DNA of 64,000 nucleotides. Source: Bradysia coprophila (lineage: Eukaryota; Arthropoda; Insecta; Diptera; Sciaridae). The position numbers and the translations under genes are program-made. Shown piece by piece: positions 23,973-37,400 of the stretch. The stretch's first letter is position 1. Each line of letters begins with the position of its first letter. The notes under the pieces were generated by a model. It searched no databases, was not told the origin of the DNA, and worked only from the letters and a program-made list of their open reading frames with translations. The stretch is from assembly GCF_014529535.1 (NCBI RefSeq), contig NW_023503293.1:6048520-6112519 (forward strand), in the 5' to 3' direction.

Positions 23973-24757
23973 TTATAATTTCGATTTTCTATTCAAGAAT
24001 TGAAGCGCTGCGTTCTTAAATTCACCTGAATCAATGAGTTTAAATAATGCAACCGCTTCTTCTTTGCGAGCCCTTTCAAGCTTATCCGATTCGATATTTC
24101 GTAACAACTTTTTACCAACCATAATCGAATTTCTGGGCAACTTTGAGAAGCTTTCGATCCTTGGCCAAATTGTCGTTTGTAAGTCCGTTGGTGTAAAAAC
24201 TTCCGACACCAATTTAAACTTCAACGCTTCATCGGCAGTCAGTTTATGGTTTAATAGAAGCACCTCCGCAGCCTTTGATGGACCGAGAATTTTCGGAAAG
24301 CTATAGGACGCTGCTCCTTCTATGCATATTCCCAACTGTGTGAAGGGAGCGTAGAAATACGCCTGGGGGAAATAATTTTTTTTGTTTTATTCGTTTGATA
24401 AGAAGCAAATGTTTTAAATTACAATATTGGCCGCATAGACAACATCGCATAATGCTACGATAGTGGCAGCGATTCCAATACATGGTCCATTAACGACAGC
24501 TATTAGAAGTTTTGGGAACTTGATGTGCGCAATAAGCATTTTCTGTGCTGAGTCTCGCAGTTCGTCGATATTGTCCATGTCCATGGAGCTCAGGTCATTG
24601 CCGGAGCTGAAAAACTTAAATCTGTTTTGAATTGGAAACAATTTTGAGAGGCAAGATGTTGTTTTACATCGCCCGCTCCTGTTATTGCCACCACGTTAAC
24701 CGTATCATCGACAGCAGCTGCACAAAGTGCATTGTTTATGTCATCGTAGCATTCCTT
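23973..24757 (-). CDS. Peroxisomal enoyl-CoA delta-isomerase 2-like, 5' end missing or disrupted
   Basis: Three exons: up to 24757 or slightly beyond down to 24668, then 24614-24423, then 24362-23973; phases are 0 throughout. The reading resembles ECI2: VVAITGAGD joined to FFSSGNDLSS (oxyanion-hole region), FPKLLIAVVNGPCIGIAAT (second oxyanion-hole segment), QLGICIEGAASYSFPKILG, and the C-terminal tripeptide SKL, a type 1 peroxisomal signal. Family role: moving the double bond of 3-enoyl-CoA during beta-oxidation of unsaturated fatty acids. The N-terminal part with the FNRPxKKNA-type motif is absent: just upstream of ECYDDINNAL (after RNLLFL) the sequence runs into a foldback MITE (24778-24999). 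No N-terminal ACBP domain is visible. The gene may be a truncated pseudogene, or its first exon may lie further out. Confidence 0.85.
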
Positions 24758-24777
24758 CAGAAATAGTAGATTACGAT

Positions 24778-24999
24778 GGATGCTGCGAAAGTAATTCATT
24801 ACACAAGGACACAATTTTGTGATACGAGCAAACTCACGAGTAAGTTTTTGAGCAACAAGCTTCGGTAACTGTTTTCGAGGCAAGCGTAGAGTACGCTTGT
24901 CGAGAAAACAGTTACCGAAGATTGTTGCTCAAAAACACGAGTGAGTGTGCGAGTTCAACAAAATTGTGTCCGAGAGCAATGAATTACGTCGCAGCATCC
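24778..24999. mobile_element. Foldback MITE at the 5' side of the isomerase gene
   Basis: The tips GGATGCTGCG and CGCAGCATCC enclose arms with GTAATTCATT, GGACACAATTTTGT, TTTTTGAGCAACAA and CTTCGGTAACTGTTTTC in mirrored order around about 24889. A partial copy with the same left end lies at about 29765-29860. Confidence 0.8.
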
Positions 25000-25012
25000 A
25001 ACGTATTCTGGT

Positions 25013-25652
25013 TTATTGCCTGCTCATGCGAAAATTGACTATTACACGGCTGTTCTGCAGAAATTCTACAAAAATTCAGTATCTCAATAAACCAAAACCA
25101 ACAAAACAAAAATAAATCTGTTCTTCCGATAAAACATTTACAAACAAATCTAGTGTACTTACGAAATCGGCTCACACGCTACACGTCTCCTAAAAAATTG
25201 ATCCCGAAAACAGCACTCATGTTACATTAGTATTGTCGCAACAGTAGTTACAATTGCGTTGGTGACATGTTGACATTGAATAGTTTTTCGCAGTTAGTAT
25301 CGATGAAGACGCATTGTTTGTGCAATTATTTTGTTAGTCCTTTTTAATGTTTTCAAAAAAATGTGCGACAAAGTCTAGTGTTTGTACTAAAAGCAAAAGC
25401 ATTTGGTGTTACAAGTGAAAAATACAACGAAATGTGTGGCTAAAGTGTTACTTCGGAACATCAAAATTATTGTTACAATAAATATGGCCGACAATTCTGT
25501 GTTGCGAATTCTTCTAAAAGTATGTTGTAACCAGATTACTTGAAAGAACTGTCAACTTGAAATAAACCCCAAATATCCCTGGTGTAATGGATCACTTTCG
25601 CAGGGGGTAAACAGCCGTGTAATAGTCAATTTTCGCATGGGGCAGGCAATAA
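25013..25652. repeat. About 42-bp inverted repeats 640 bp apart around a first exon
   Basis: The left copy TATTGCCTGCTCATGCGAAA, continuing ATTGACTATTACACGGCTGTT, is mirrored at 25610-25652 by AACAGCCGTGTAATAGTCAA, continuing TTTTCGCATGGGGCAGGCAATA. The arms are nearly identical, which suggests young transposon ends or a recent inverted duplication. The interval contains the ATG exon at 25484-25519. Confidence 0.6.
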
Positions 25653-26222
25653 AGATTTTTTTTTAAATTTCGTTTAGAGTTCAGAATGAATGAGTGACGT
25701 TTCATAGGCCAAACAGACAATGAACTCTTTTCTGACCATTTACGGATATTGACCGTTGTGTAAAAAATTGCCTAAATTCTCTAAAAAATTCCGTGGAATT
25801 TCTCATTTAAACGATCCTTACACTCGTGACACCTCTAGAGTTACACGCACACAATTTCCAGTTACTTGCTCTCACTCATTTTTAACAGAAAATTTATTGT
25901 CCCGATAAGCGGCTTGTGAACGATCACTGTACTTTGTTCCATGCATTTTTCTTTTGCTGATTGTGCGTGGTGATGATTCGCAATGCTCCCTTATTTGTCA
26001 CTTTGATACGTTTTCCAGCCATACCGAAAATTGGGCCGTTCGTTACAACTATTTGAACAAATTAACAATAAAAGTGCGGATGAAAAGCAAATTAAATTTT
26101 ATTTATCAATTCAATTCTTATCAGTAAATGAACAAGTGAAGAGAGAACTCAAGTACTTAGAGATACCAAATCCCATAAAACCTTCTCAAATGGAAAGTGA
26201 CACGCAAGTCGCTTTGCTTTAA
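25484..26222 (+). CDS. Small unknown protein, about 79 residues, two exons
   Basis: Exon 25484-25519 (MADNSVLRILLK) ends at a GTATGT donor in phase 0; exon 26019-26222 follows a TTTTCCAG acceptor in phase 0 and continues PYRKLGRSLQLFEQ, then a charged helical stretch, to a TAA. The product is short, hydrophilic and Lys/Glu/Gln-rich, with no motif that I recognise. The first exon lies inside the inverted repeat at 25013-25652. The second ORF begins only 116 nt after this stop on the same strand. The join is inferred from phase and splice sites alone. Confidence 0.45.
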
Positions 26223-26338
26223 GTCACTATTCGATATATGTAGTTAAACTTTAGTGTTGCCTAAATACATAATTTACTAACGCTAATTAATCGGTGACAC
26301 TCTAGGACACTTACATTCCAACGACCAATCGATATGGA

Positions 26339-27225
26339 ATGTATGCCTCACAATCTAAAAAGGTGAAACCGACTAAATCAATGATGACTGTCACCAAAAC
26401 AAACAGAAATGGAAAAGGTTCGACCAACGGGAATCAACATAGACGCGGTCAACACACTGGCGAAATACAGAGAATGTTCGAGGCGCAAGTTTGTAGCGGA
26501 GAGTCATCGGTAAATATTTTTCCTATTAATTCATTTTACGTGTTACGGCAATGGAAATGGCGCGTAAATTTACATTGCCTATTCACGTAAAGCACTGGTT
26601 CCTTAGAGGTTCCAAATTTTTATTTCGTCAAAAAATTAAAAAAAAATTGGAACCTCGAACGTAATGTACTATTACGTCCAATACAATATCCAATGCAACA
26701 GAAAGAGTAGGATCAGTTATAGACATTCAAGAAGTGTTATAGTCTGTCTAGCCCGAGGATAAGGCTACTGAACGTGTAAATGTTTGCGCCGAAATTGATT
26801 TAAGAAACGTTGTACAAAACGTTACAATCACAGTGTTCATTGTTTGTTGGTGAATTATTTTTAAGAAGATTTTATCAACGCACCAGGCTCTTCCGGACAT
26901 TGTATCAGTAGTCGGAGACATATTCATTTTTAGTTGAATTTTTTTATAAATGAAAGAATAACTGGTGTCCGACTACTGGCACACGTAAAGGGACTTGTGC
27001 TGCCTTCCTACTGCAAAAAATGCTTGAAATTTTCAGACTTGTGATGCTTATGAAGAAGTCCTAAAACAAAATGACAAGGGAGCTAATGATCAAGACATTG
27101 CCATGAATTATTTCCTACTATCCGAGCCACAAAAAGAAACTCAAAATGGAACGGAAATCTCTCCGGCTGGATCGTTGTTAGACTTATCGAGCTTTGAATT
27201 TGATTTAGAAAGTTCACCACATTAG
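26339..27225 (+). CDS. Small unknown protein, about 119 residues, two exons
   Basis: Exon 26339-26509 (start MYASQSKKVKPTKS, then a basic Asn/Gly/Lys-rich stretch and GEIQRMFEAQVCSGESS) ends at GTAAAT in phase 0. Exon 27037-27225 follows TTTTCAG and reads TCDAYEEVLKQND to LLDLSSFEFDLESSPH, then TAG. The N-terminal half is basic and likely disordered, the C-terminal tail acidic. Family not recognised. It may be a separate gene, a second cistron, or further exons of the ORF ending at 26222. Confidence 0.45.
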
Positions 27226-28298
27226 CTGACATTCAGCGTAGTTTGTGCAATTCGTGTGTCTTAAATAGAAATTGCAGAATATAACCGGCCTGTTTTAACT
27301 TTACCCTCTTTTTATATCCACTACGGACACAGTGATGGTGTGATGTCTAAATTGTTTTGCTGCAAATTTACGCGAAATGTTTTTGTTAAGAACAAACTGT
27401 ACTAACTCATAACATGGTATAAACACGTAGGTTCCCTTCCTCCATTGCTGGCCTTAAATCTTACAATGAATCTACCAAATTTTTTCCGCCAGTCTGCCCT
27501 CCTATCTTTTGGTACATAATACTCGCTTAGCTACACTTTCGTGAGCTGCTATTATTATAACATGATCTTGATCTGGCGGCATTGATAACCATATTTTTTA
27601 TACATTCCACAAACGGTGCTACAAGTATGAGCTTACCGCAAAAAGATCGTTGCACTTACATTTTTGGGAAGAATTTGCCAAAATGGATTATTTTAACGAC
27701 TAAATGTAGGCTACAAAAGGGGCCCAAAATCGTTTTATTGCGATTAGTCGATTAAAACCTTTTCTTTTAGCTAGCCTTGTATACCTTGAAAGGACGCACA
27801 TTTTGAGTATACATACCACCAGGTCCATGTTGACCTGTTGGTGATATCAGCCATTTTAGGTGAAAATACAGACGATTATCCTAAGTTTCTGACCGGCTCC
27901 AGTGATATAAGTCCGAGACATGGTGCGTATGGTGAGAGAGCCTAGCCTTTGTAGTGCCATGTTATGACAAAACACCTTGGATAAGTGTAAATAGGAGTTC
28001 CTCGACATTTCGTTATAAAATCATTACCGGAAGCGCACTACTTTTTGTGAACCAACTTCACTGCTATGACATGTCCTAGATATTTACCAGAGTGAAGTAA
28101 TTTCTAAGAACATAAAGAATTCAACAAATTGTTGTGCATTGATAAGCATCCACACATTGACATTATCTTACAACTTATCATTCCTATAAACTAAACCCCA
28201 TTTATCAGTTCGTCTTCACAACAAAAAGGCCGTTTCAAAATAACATTTTTTAATTTAATTAAGCGTATAATATTATCGACTCGAGAGTGTACAGAATA
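27226..28298. other. Intergenic stretch before the LIM gene 3' end
   Basis: AT-rich, with no exon that I can support. Near 27700 a short segment (ACTAAATGTAGGCTAC) resembles the arm of the 21819-22572 foldback. Confidence 0.5.
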
Positions 28299-28304
28299 TT
28301 TATT
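28299..28304 (-). terminator. Poly(A) signal AATAAA of the LIM gene
   Basis: AATAAA on the minus strand about 100 nt after the TAA at 28407-28405. Confidence 0.55.
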
Positions 28305-28404
28305 TAAATTTAAAGTGGTAAAGTGCAAAAAAATAATAATTTTTGACTGAATTGAAAATTTATCGGAAAGCCATTTCGTGTTAAAAAGCATGCTAATAAT
28401 TAGT

Positions 28405-31400
28405 TTAGGCACATGATGTACATAACGGTTGGTTGTCTTCCACTGCAAATGTGTTAGCCGTAATTGGTTCCTTGCAAGCCTGATGAAAATTGAAAATTAT
28501 ATTTAGAATTCTCTAGCAAAATAAAAACAAACTCCAAACCATACCTTGCATTTAAAGCAATCCTTGTGCCATTTAGCTTCCAAAGCAACAATGGCTTTGT
28601 CCGATATTGGCTTTTCACATCCTTTACATTTGGCAGCGAAAATGTTCTCGAAATCCTCTCTACAGTATGGCTTTCCGTCTCTTTCGAAAAATGATTCGCC
28701 CGACATCGGTTTCATGCATGGCCCGCCGCACACAAAATGATCTTCGTGCCATGTTTGTCCGAGGGCTTTGATGATTTTCTGGTGGAATCAGAATTAATAT
28801 TAATTTAATTTTAGTCATTTGTAATGGAGAAGGTAATCTAAGTTTTACGTTAGTTTCTAGGGGCAATGCATAAAATTCGTAAGATATGTCCCACACGTCT
28901 TTACCTCCCCAATGAAATAAGATATTTTTCTTTAGTCTTTGACTTCGCTGACAAGCCGGTGGTCTTCCTCGAAGTATGCAAAATACTCGGTGAGGAAAGT
29001 TAGGTGCTTAATTGATATCTCGCCTAAATGTAGGCTAGACTCTATGCACACAAATTCGTCGTATTTAGGTCCCATACGAGTCATTTAGTGTGTACATCGT
29101 TGCAGCTACCAAACAGACTTCAACTACCCAATTAAGCTTGAGTGAACTTTAGGACGTTGCGATATAATCGCTAGAAAAATTCCATGAGGAAAACAAGTCT
29201 GATCATTATCCTTGCGAAAAGTCATTTACTTATCGTTGCGGATTATCATCTGTTATCGAAAATGACAACAAGAATAAACGATAAACACAGAATGATGCGG
29301 GTTTTTTATAGGAAAAGGGATGTTAAAAAATGAAGTAAAAGATTTTAAATTAATCGCTCAAAAATACTTCGATCTAATGATGTAATAGATCTGATAGTAA
29401 AAAACTGTTAATTTCCGATGATTCCGTCTGTGAAATATTAATGATGTGCTGCAACATTTCTTTAAATATAAAGAAAACTTTGGTCTCTCTCCACAATGTT
29501 TATAAACCAAGGAGTCTTATAAAAGATCCACTAAGCCACACTAAGCAACGAAGAATCAAAACCTCGTTAAGATTATCAGTTCTTATCACCTGTTTTCTTC
29601 GCACAATAGAGCGTCACTACCATGATAATTGTACAATGCTTAGGAGACGATAATGCCATATTTATGAACGGAAATATAAGTTCTTTCGTTCCTTTGTCAG
29701 GATGACCTTTGAGTCTATTACTTCTATTGTTTTAAGAATTTTCATTTTGATGCGATAGTAGATTACATTGGATGCTGCGAAAGTAATTCATTATATAAGT
29801 CAGCTGTTCTGTGATAAGGACATATCAAAAGTCGGTATTTTGAGCAACAAACTTCTTGGGTAAATGTTTTTTTTTTCGACATTTGTGTTCGACAAATGTA
29901 GAGTCTGTATAAATACAGGCCGAAGGATTTTTTTCTTCCAAATTAACATTATTTGAAAATGAATAGCCATTGAAGTTGACCGTGAAATTCTGTACTCAAG
30001 CTTGTAACTGGTACTAAAGTGGCTATTCGATAACGCTATACCTAAAGCGGTTATTCTGAGTAATAGGTTCGGTAAATCCGTACCAAGAGTCAAGAGACGT
30101 GAATGGAATTGCGAACTATTTTCAGCACACGGACAAACATGTGAGAGAATAGTCGAAAGATCAATAGTAGAGGTCAACAATCATAAAAGAAATACGTCCA
30201 TTAAAAACGAATAAAAATCACAGTTGTGAAGTCAATAATACCATTCAGATCGTAACCATATTATTCTATTGAGAGACGCAAAGAAATTCTCTAAATAAAC
30301 GAATATTCATTCACGACCTATGGTGATGTATAAATACAAAATGTAAAATGTTACCCGTTCCTTTCATAACCGAAAAAATTATGAAATTATATTTCTTTCA
30401 TGCCGTACACACCAAAAATACAGTTAGACATAATAGAGCATAGGTAACAACAACTTTGAAATGTATTTTCAAGTGGAGGCGGTCAGTTTTTCTTATTGTT
30501 TTGATTGTAAAACTAGCTATTTTAAGAATCTTCTCGCCGAACATTATATTATTTCTTGATTATTCACATAAGCATTTTATGAACGTTGGCGTTGATTTGA
30601 AAATTTACTATGAATTTTTCGAATATTTTCCACCAAATTTTTCCTTTTCGTTCTTAATACCAACGAAATTAAATGATTTGTGATGATGACGGATCAACAG
30701 GCTATTCAAATGTTGACGATAATCAAAATAAATAATCGCTAATTTGAAACAGCAGATTTTCGATTAAGAACAAAGTAGATAAATTTACGCGAGACCATTT
30801 TTTTCACTCTTCTTCTGTTGTTCTGTCGTTTTTTGTTAAATGAAATTTAAGTTTTCTATGAATATTTGTGTGAAATTATTTGAATTGGTGGTCACCGTTC
30901 TCATCCACGCACACAGTGTTAACCGTGTCTAATTTTAAATTTCAAGATTAAAACAATTAAAACCAAATATATGCTAGCAAGTGTTTCAATAATAACAAAA
31001 TTTAAAATATTTTTTTTTATAATTTTTGTTCCCAAGCCACCACTTGCTTTTCGTTCTACCACTGAATTGAGCGAGTCGATTCAACCAGAAACATTGTCAT
31101 GAACGAAGTGCGTGCCGTTCCCAAAAATAGTTGATAACAAAATATTATAACAGAGAAAACCATTCAAATTATATCATTTCATTTGTGCGGAATTTAATTG
31201 CATAAAATTCTTGGACGCCTCCTTTCTTTTGTCGAAATTTTAAGAGCCAGTGGTTTCGTCACTTTGGACGTGGAACGCCGTTTTTTTTAGCCAGTGTGAT
31301 TGATTACAAAACAGTACAAACAAAAATGAGACAGTTACTAACGGCAAGAGAAATTATTGTTTGGGCTTGGACTCAGACCAACATTTTTGTCAAAAATGCA

Positions 31401-34400
31401 GTGAGTATAACAACACTAACCTGTGTTGTTTAAAAGCGATCTATTGCGATTTTTCTCTCATTATAGCTGTATCGAATGGATACACTCCCAATATTATATT
31501 TACAGTGCCGGAATTATAAGAAGTAACAATTGCAATCCAATCGATACTATTCATTCTACATGCATTACCAATGTTACGACATTTACGTATGTATTATTAC
31601 GTTTAATTCGCATGTGGAATGAATAATGTCGATTGGATTGTAATCGTTGAAAATGTAACTTCTTATATTTCTTCCACCGTACAAGCACAATAACAGCTGG
31701 TTAACAGTTATTTACATGCTTTTGATTTCCCTAGGGTCGAAAATGGATTTTTACGTCACAAGGAAAACAAAAGCATGTAATAGTATGTTGTCTTACAAGT
31801 GTTGTAATGTTGATTTTTTCAGCACTATACCCAAGTTTTCCATACAAGCGGAGCGGTACATAACTTCCAAATCGTCAAAATAAATTTTTTAGACAGAGGC
31901 GCATAATCTACTATTACATGCTTTGAGTTCTATGGGGTCGCAATTGGCTTATTTCATCACTAACAGTGGAATTAGATATCAGCTATCGTTGGTACTATGG
32001 AACAAAGATAGTTCACTCCGTTTGGCACAAACATGCCAAAAACGGAAAAGTCAATTTTAAGCTAACGTAACTTAATTCCCACGTAGAAATATCTCCACAA
32101 CATTTGGAGACCCTTCGGTACAGTCAACTTTGAGCTTATGGGGCGTTATTTCTTCTCTCTATTTTACCAAAGTCCACGCGAATTAATTTTTTGTACAGTT
32201 TTTTGTGAACTTTATTCTCCAGTTAAGTGATTTCCCATTTCCCAATCCCCAAATTTCATTTACATCAATAAATTTCCTAAACATTCCACTCAAACGGCCT
32301 GGCAAATTGGCCAGAAATGTTCCATTTCTTCAACTCACCCCTTTGATCGGCTTTTTACACGAAGCACAAATTTCGGAAAAGTATTGCAAGAAGCAATCTG
32401 AACAGATTGGACTGCCTTCTCGTTCATTAAATGTTGATCCGGATATGGGTTTATCACATTTCAGGCACACAAAATGATCGGGATGCCACGACTTGTTTAG
32501 AGCTGTAATGATCTGGAGAAGAAAAATGATTTTGAATTTTTGTGTCATACTTTCAACAACCAGGAATGATTCTGTATAATGAAGTCGTTGTATTGTTTCA
32601 TCCTAAAATTTATTTTCAAAATTGAATTATTAAGTTGAATTAGTGTGTATATAATACTGTTACTGTAATAGACACAGATGCACACCTGACCGAAATAATG
32701 ATGAATTAAAGCGAAGGTGCACGTGAATGACACACACTCCAATTATTTTCTCACAAGTGCAGCAAACGCTGTAAGCGTTCCAATGTGTTCATTTGGACGT
32801 GGAAAATGTTTTGCAAAAAAGATATTAAATGACCCAAAGTGTTGTGTGCTACTTGGTAATCGTTCAAGAAAACTTTTTTTTTCACTTGATAATGTGAATT
32901 GAACGACACACACAAACCATTTTCTTAATATGGAACATTGTACACAGAAAGCAATAATTGTACACCTAATGTTTTCTAAAACAAAACTCATAACCGAGAA
33001 ATGATGTCATTTATTTTGATTTCGGTGAATAGAGTTTCGTTAATGCTATAGCATGGTAGCAAATACATTTATCACGGTCGAAATTTTTGAGTCATCATTT
33101 CTTACATGGATATATTGGATACGTATACATCCACATGGATATATTCAGTTGTTTCGATAAATAATTTTTTTTTTGTTTTTATTATGCTTTGACGGAACAA
33201 AAAATATTGTTTTGCCAATTTATTAATGTAGTGGCTGGATGGAATGCGTTTTGATTACATTATATTGAACGAAAATGTATCACTTACCCTTCCGGTTACA
33301 GTTTCGTTGCATTTACCACAAATTACTTCCGCCTGTAAAATATTTATTTTTGATTAGTAAACCAACAATTTTGTGTCATCTTTAAAATTACAAATTGTTG
33401 AAACATTCAAAACATTTACAGATTTCTCTTCGTAATATCGTTAATTTTCAAGAAGAAACATATTTTCAAATGGTCTGTGACCGAGGTATTTCTATTTAGT
33501 TCTTATTCAGTTACACTTTGTCCAAAAACCACGGTCAAAAACAAGATTACGTCGAAAGTTCAGGTTCGTTAGGTCAGGTAATTTTAGAAAAAGTAACCTG
33601 ACGAGAACCTGATAGCTACATCCAAATGTCAGGTAATTTCAGGTCAGTGCAAAAATGTTCAAAAATGTTCAAAAATATTAAGTTCTGAGCTTTTAAAATC
33701 CATGCAGTGAGTCGTGTACACCGTTCGGTGCAGTTAGGGTAAATTTATAAACTGAAATGCTGAAGTTCCTACATAGAAGACGTTGGTTAAGGAATCACTG
33801 AAGCAATCTGATTCAGCAACAAGGATATAATTCCCATGTAGATTGGAAATCACTGGTGTGATTTTAGAATTTGTAACGAAGATTCATAACAACAATTAAT
33901 CCTTTAGACATCACTAATAACGACAACAGTGTCTAAAAGTGGAAACTCTAGCTGGTGTGATTATATGTAGCAAAATATTTGTTAAACAAAAGAAATCGAA
34001 GATTTCGTATCAAACATCAGAAAATTGTTTTAACAATTGCAGTAATAGATTATAATGATTTTACCGTGATACATTTGCTATTTGTAAGATGGAATTGATA
34101 TTTGAAATGAAAACCGTTGATCAAATCAACAATTGTTTTAACTCTCATCCCTACGTATCATAAGGAAGAAAAGCATGCAGACTATAAAATACCGTCGTCT
34201 ACCAACATTTTTTTTTTACAACATTCCCCTTTCTAAAACTTTTTCGAGTTGATATCAAGATCATCGTCTCAATTTCAGTATTACAAACTCTCAGTCTCTC
34301 AAAGCACATCAAAATCAACTCTGGAGAGGATGAAAGAATGTGTTTCCACATTGATGTTTCAGCTAACCTTTTTCACAACAATGATATTACGAGCGAACAG

Positions 34401-37400
34401 AGTAGAAATTTTGGCGAATAGTTTCGTGAAAATACTTTCGTTCATGAATGAGTAAATCTTCATTTTTCTCGTGACCAGAATAAAAACATTGTCAATTTCA
34501 GGGACAGGCGTCAACTTATACAATCAGATGAACTGTTCTATGAATACGAAGATACGTTATACTAATTTTCGGCCGAAACAGCGATAAACGGCCATTAACT
34601 GTTTAGAACGACCAAAAAAACTTAATTTTGTTTTGTTGCGTTTCTGCCAAAATTTGTCGTGTTGTGGTCATTATGAACACCCATTTGTTTTTTCTCGTTC
34701 TAACTTAAACGACCTAACTAACTTGTTTTGGCTTATAATTCTATTCGCCAAATTATCAGATTTTTACAAAAAGAATATTTTGACTATATTCGATTACAAA
34801 TACGTGAATTCCCATCATAGTTCATGTATATATGGTTGTGTCACTTCATACGGATATGATCATTAAAAGCGATGAATAATTTCGTCGAAGTACATAGTTG
34901 ACTATGTTGGACCAAACACCAAAACCCACACTTTTATTCATCTTACAAAAAACAACAGTCGCTGATATCAGAACAGGTCAGCAGAAATATTAGCTGTAAT
35001 AAGAAATGTGTCGTCGCTAACTCTTTTACTATGTCAACACTCATTGTCTTATATTCCAAAAAGAAGAAACTTATTATTCAACCGATTCACATGATCAAAT
35101 TGATTTTTTGTCACCAAGCTTATGACAAAACAATCAGTCGGCAAACATCAAAGATACATACAGTCTGTTTTGGACGTTTATTTGCATTCCGTTTCTATTC
35201 TAAATATATATATATATATACGAAAAAAGGGATGTTGCAAAGTTTGCATATTAAATACTTGAAAATTCCACAGACAAAATGACAATAGCTTCTTCTGTTC
35301 TCACATTGATAATGTGATGCTAGACTTATATTGAACTTGACTGTTTTATTGAATGAATAACCGCATTTTAACTTCAGTGTGCGTAGTGGAGCAAAAATAT
35401 AATGCAAACTGCTACCATCTTCGGCTGGTTTCACTCGTTGTGATGATTTTCTCACAAAAATAATTTTGAAGAGAGAATAATTTTTCAACAAATTTTTATT
35501 CGAATCAATCGTTCAATCGTTTTGGACGATTGATTTTAGGCACTTTCGCATGTAACAACTCGCGAAATTGCCTAAAAACAATCGTCCAAAACAGATACAC
35601 AAAATACTATACGTCCTTTTTTGGACATTGTTATTTTACCACGAGGGATTACAGCCCTCGCCTTCGGCTCTGGCTACAAACTTCTCGACAAAATAAAAAT
35701 CTCCAAACAAGGACGTAATGTACTATTGCTTACTTCTGTCATTTCTCCATAATCGTTATGATGACAGAAGTTGGAGAAATTATAGAAATAAGAAATTTAT
35801 AATATGACGGTAAGGTCCCTGACCATGATGTGCGGATGCGAAAACCTGAGCATGATTATGATTTGCTTATGCAAATTTACATGTAAACTAAATTATACCG
35901 CAAATCACGGTTATGTTGGATCTTGATTTGCGGTATAATTTGTATGACGCTTTAGATACCTCCAAATATCGGTCTCTATTATTCATATAAAATACCACAA
36001 ATCACGGACACCATAACGCAAATCTCGATCCAATTAAAAAATTGAACTTAGTTAAAGAAATTCTTTAAATATCGATTAGTTTTTGATTAATTGCGAAGCC
36101 AAATGTTCAATCTTTATAATAAAGTTAACCATTACTCCTGGATGTCAAAGGATTTCAAGAAAACGACGTACAAAGTTAAAAATTGTCACAATACCACACA
36201 TCATGGTCAGGGACCTTAGGTACATTTAAATGTGCAAAACTGTAGAAATTTCGTTTAGAATTAAAATTTTAAAAAAGATTAAGGTCAAAAAGCTTAAATA
36301 AACGTGGTGGGCCGTTGTTTGGATTAGTGCGGTAGTGTGAAGATGTGAAGAAAAATCGGTTATGCAACGGCAACTGTTTCAAGAGCACGCGGTTTATTTA
36401 TAAAATTAAATTAAAATTCATCCAAAAATCTCATTAAAAATTAAAAAATTGTTAAACGCAAAAGCTATCCGATAAAATATGTTCGTTCTACATTTACATT
36501 TTGATATTTTTGCAATCAGATCATCGATATTTAACCGGTCATAATAATTGTTTGTTTATCGTTTTGCGCTGCTTAATTTCGTGATATTAATAAAAAAAAT
36601 TTGTTTTTTAACTTTCCGTTCGGTTTTTTATGACTCATTATAATCCATGTAATTCCTAATCTTTAAGTAGTAAATTGAGTAAATTAGAATGAGAAACCAA
36701 GAACGAAGTAAGAACGAAAAACAAAAATTGCCAGCAAATTAAAATCTCTAAATTAAACAAATAAAAAAAAAATTATTTCGCACATTAGACGAAGTTGGAA
36801 GTCTTATTTGAAAATGAGTAAGTAATAATTCACATACATTGGGAGTGTAAATAAAATTACTAAAAATTCTCTATGGTATAATGGCACAATGCTTGGGTTT
36901 AATATAGGAACAAACCGGTTACAGAACAATTTTTTTTTTCATCTAAAATGAAAAAAAAGAGAATTAAAACACACAGGCGAATTAAGTTTCGTTTAAGAAA
37001 GTCAGTGGGTGTAGCATTTTTTTGGATTTTTGATCTCAGTGCAAAAGATTTACTTAAAAAACACACTGCGGTTAAGTCGTTGGTTGACTATTAGATAATG
37101 TCTGACACTCGAATCCCCAATGAATGTGTAAGATTCTCAATTGACGATACATAGAAATCATTTGCGTTACATTTGTTCAGCAAAACTATTGAGAATCACA
37201 CACACTGAAATTTGTCGCATATTAAAAGAATTTGTAATATCGAACGACTTGAACTCATTAAACCATTTTTTTTGCTGTCTTTATAAATGACTCAATTCTT
37301 TATGTTATTTATCAATATGATGACACAATCCAATCGAATCGAATTAGAATTTTTTTTTTTTTATATAAACTTATTTGACCGACACAAATTCATTTTATAA

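Noticed and set aside
31325..31399. Possible first exon MRQLLTAREIIVWAWTQ ending at GTGAGT on the plus strand
   Set aside because: No following exon in matching phase was found, and it lies within an intron of the LIM gene on the other strand.
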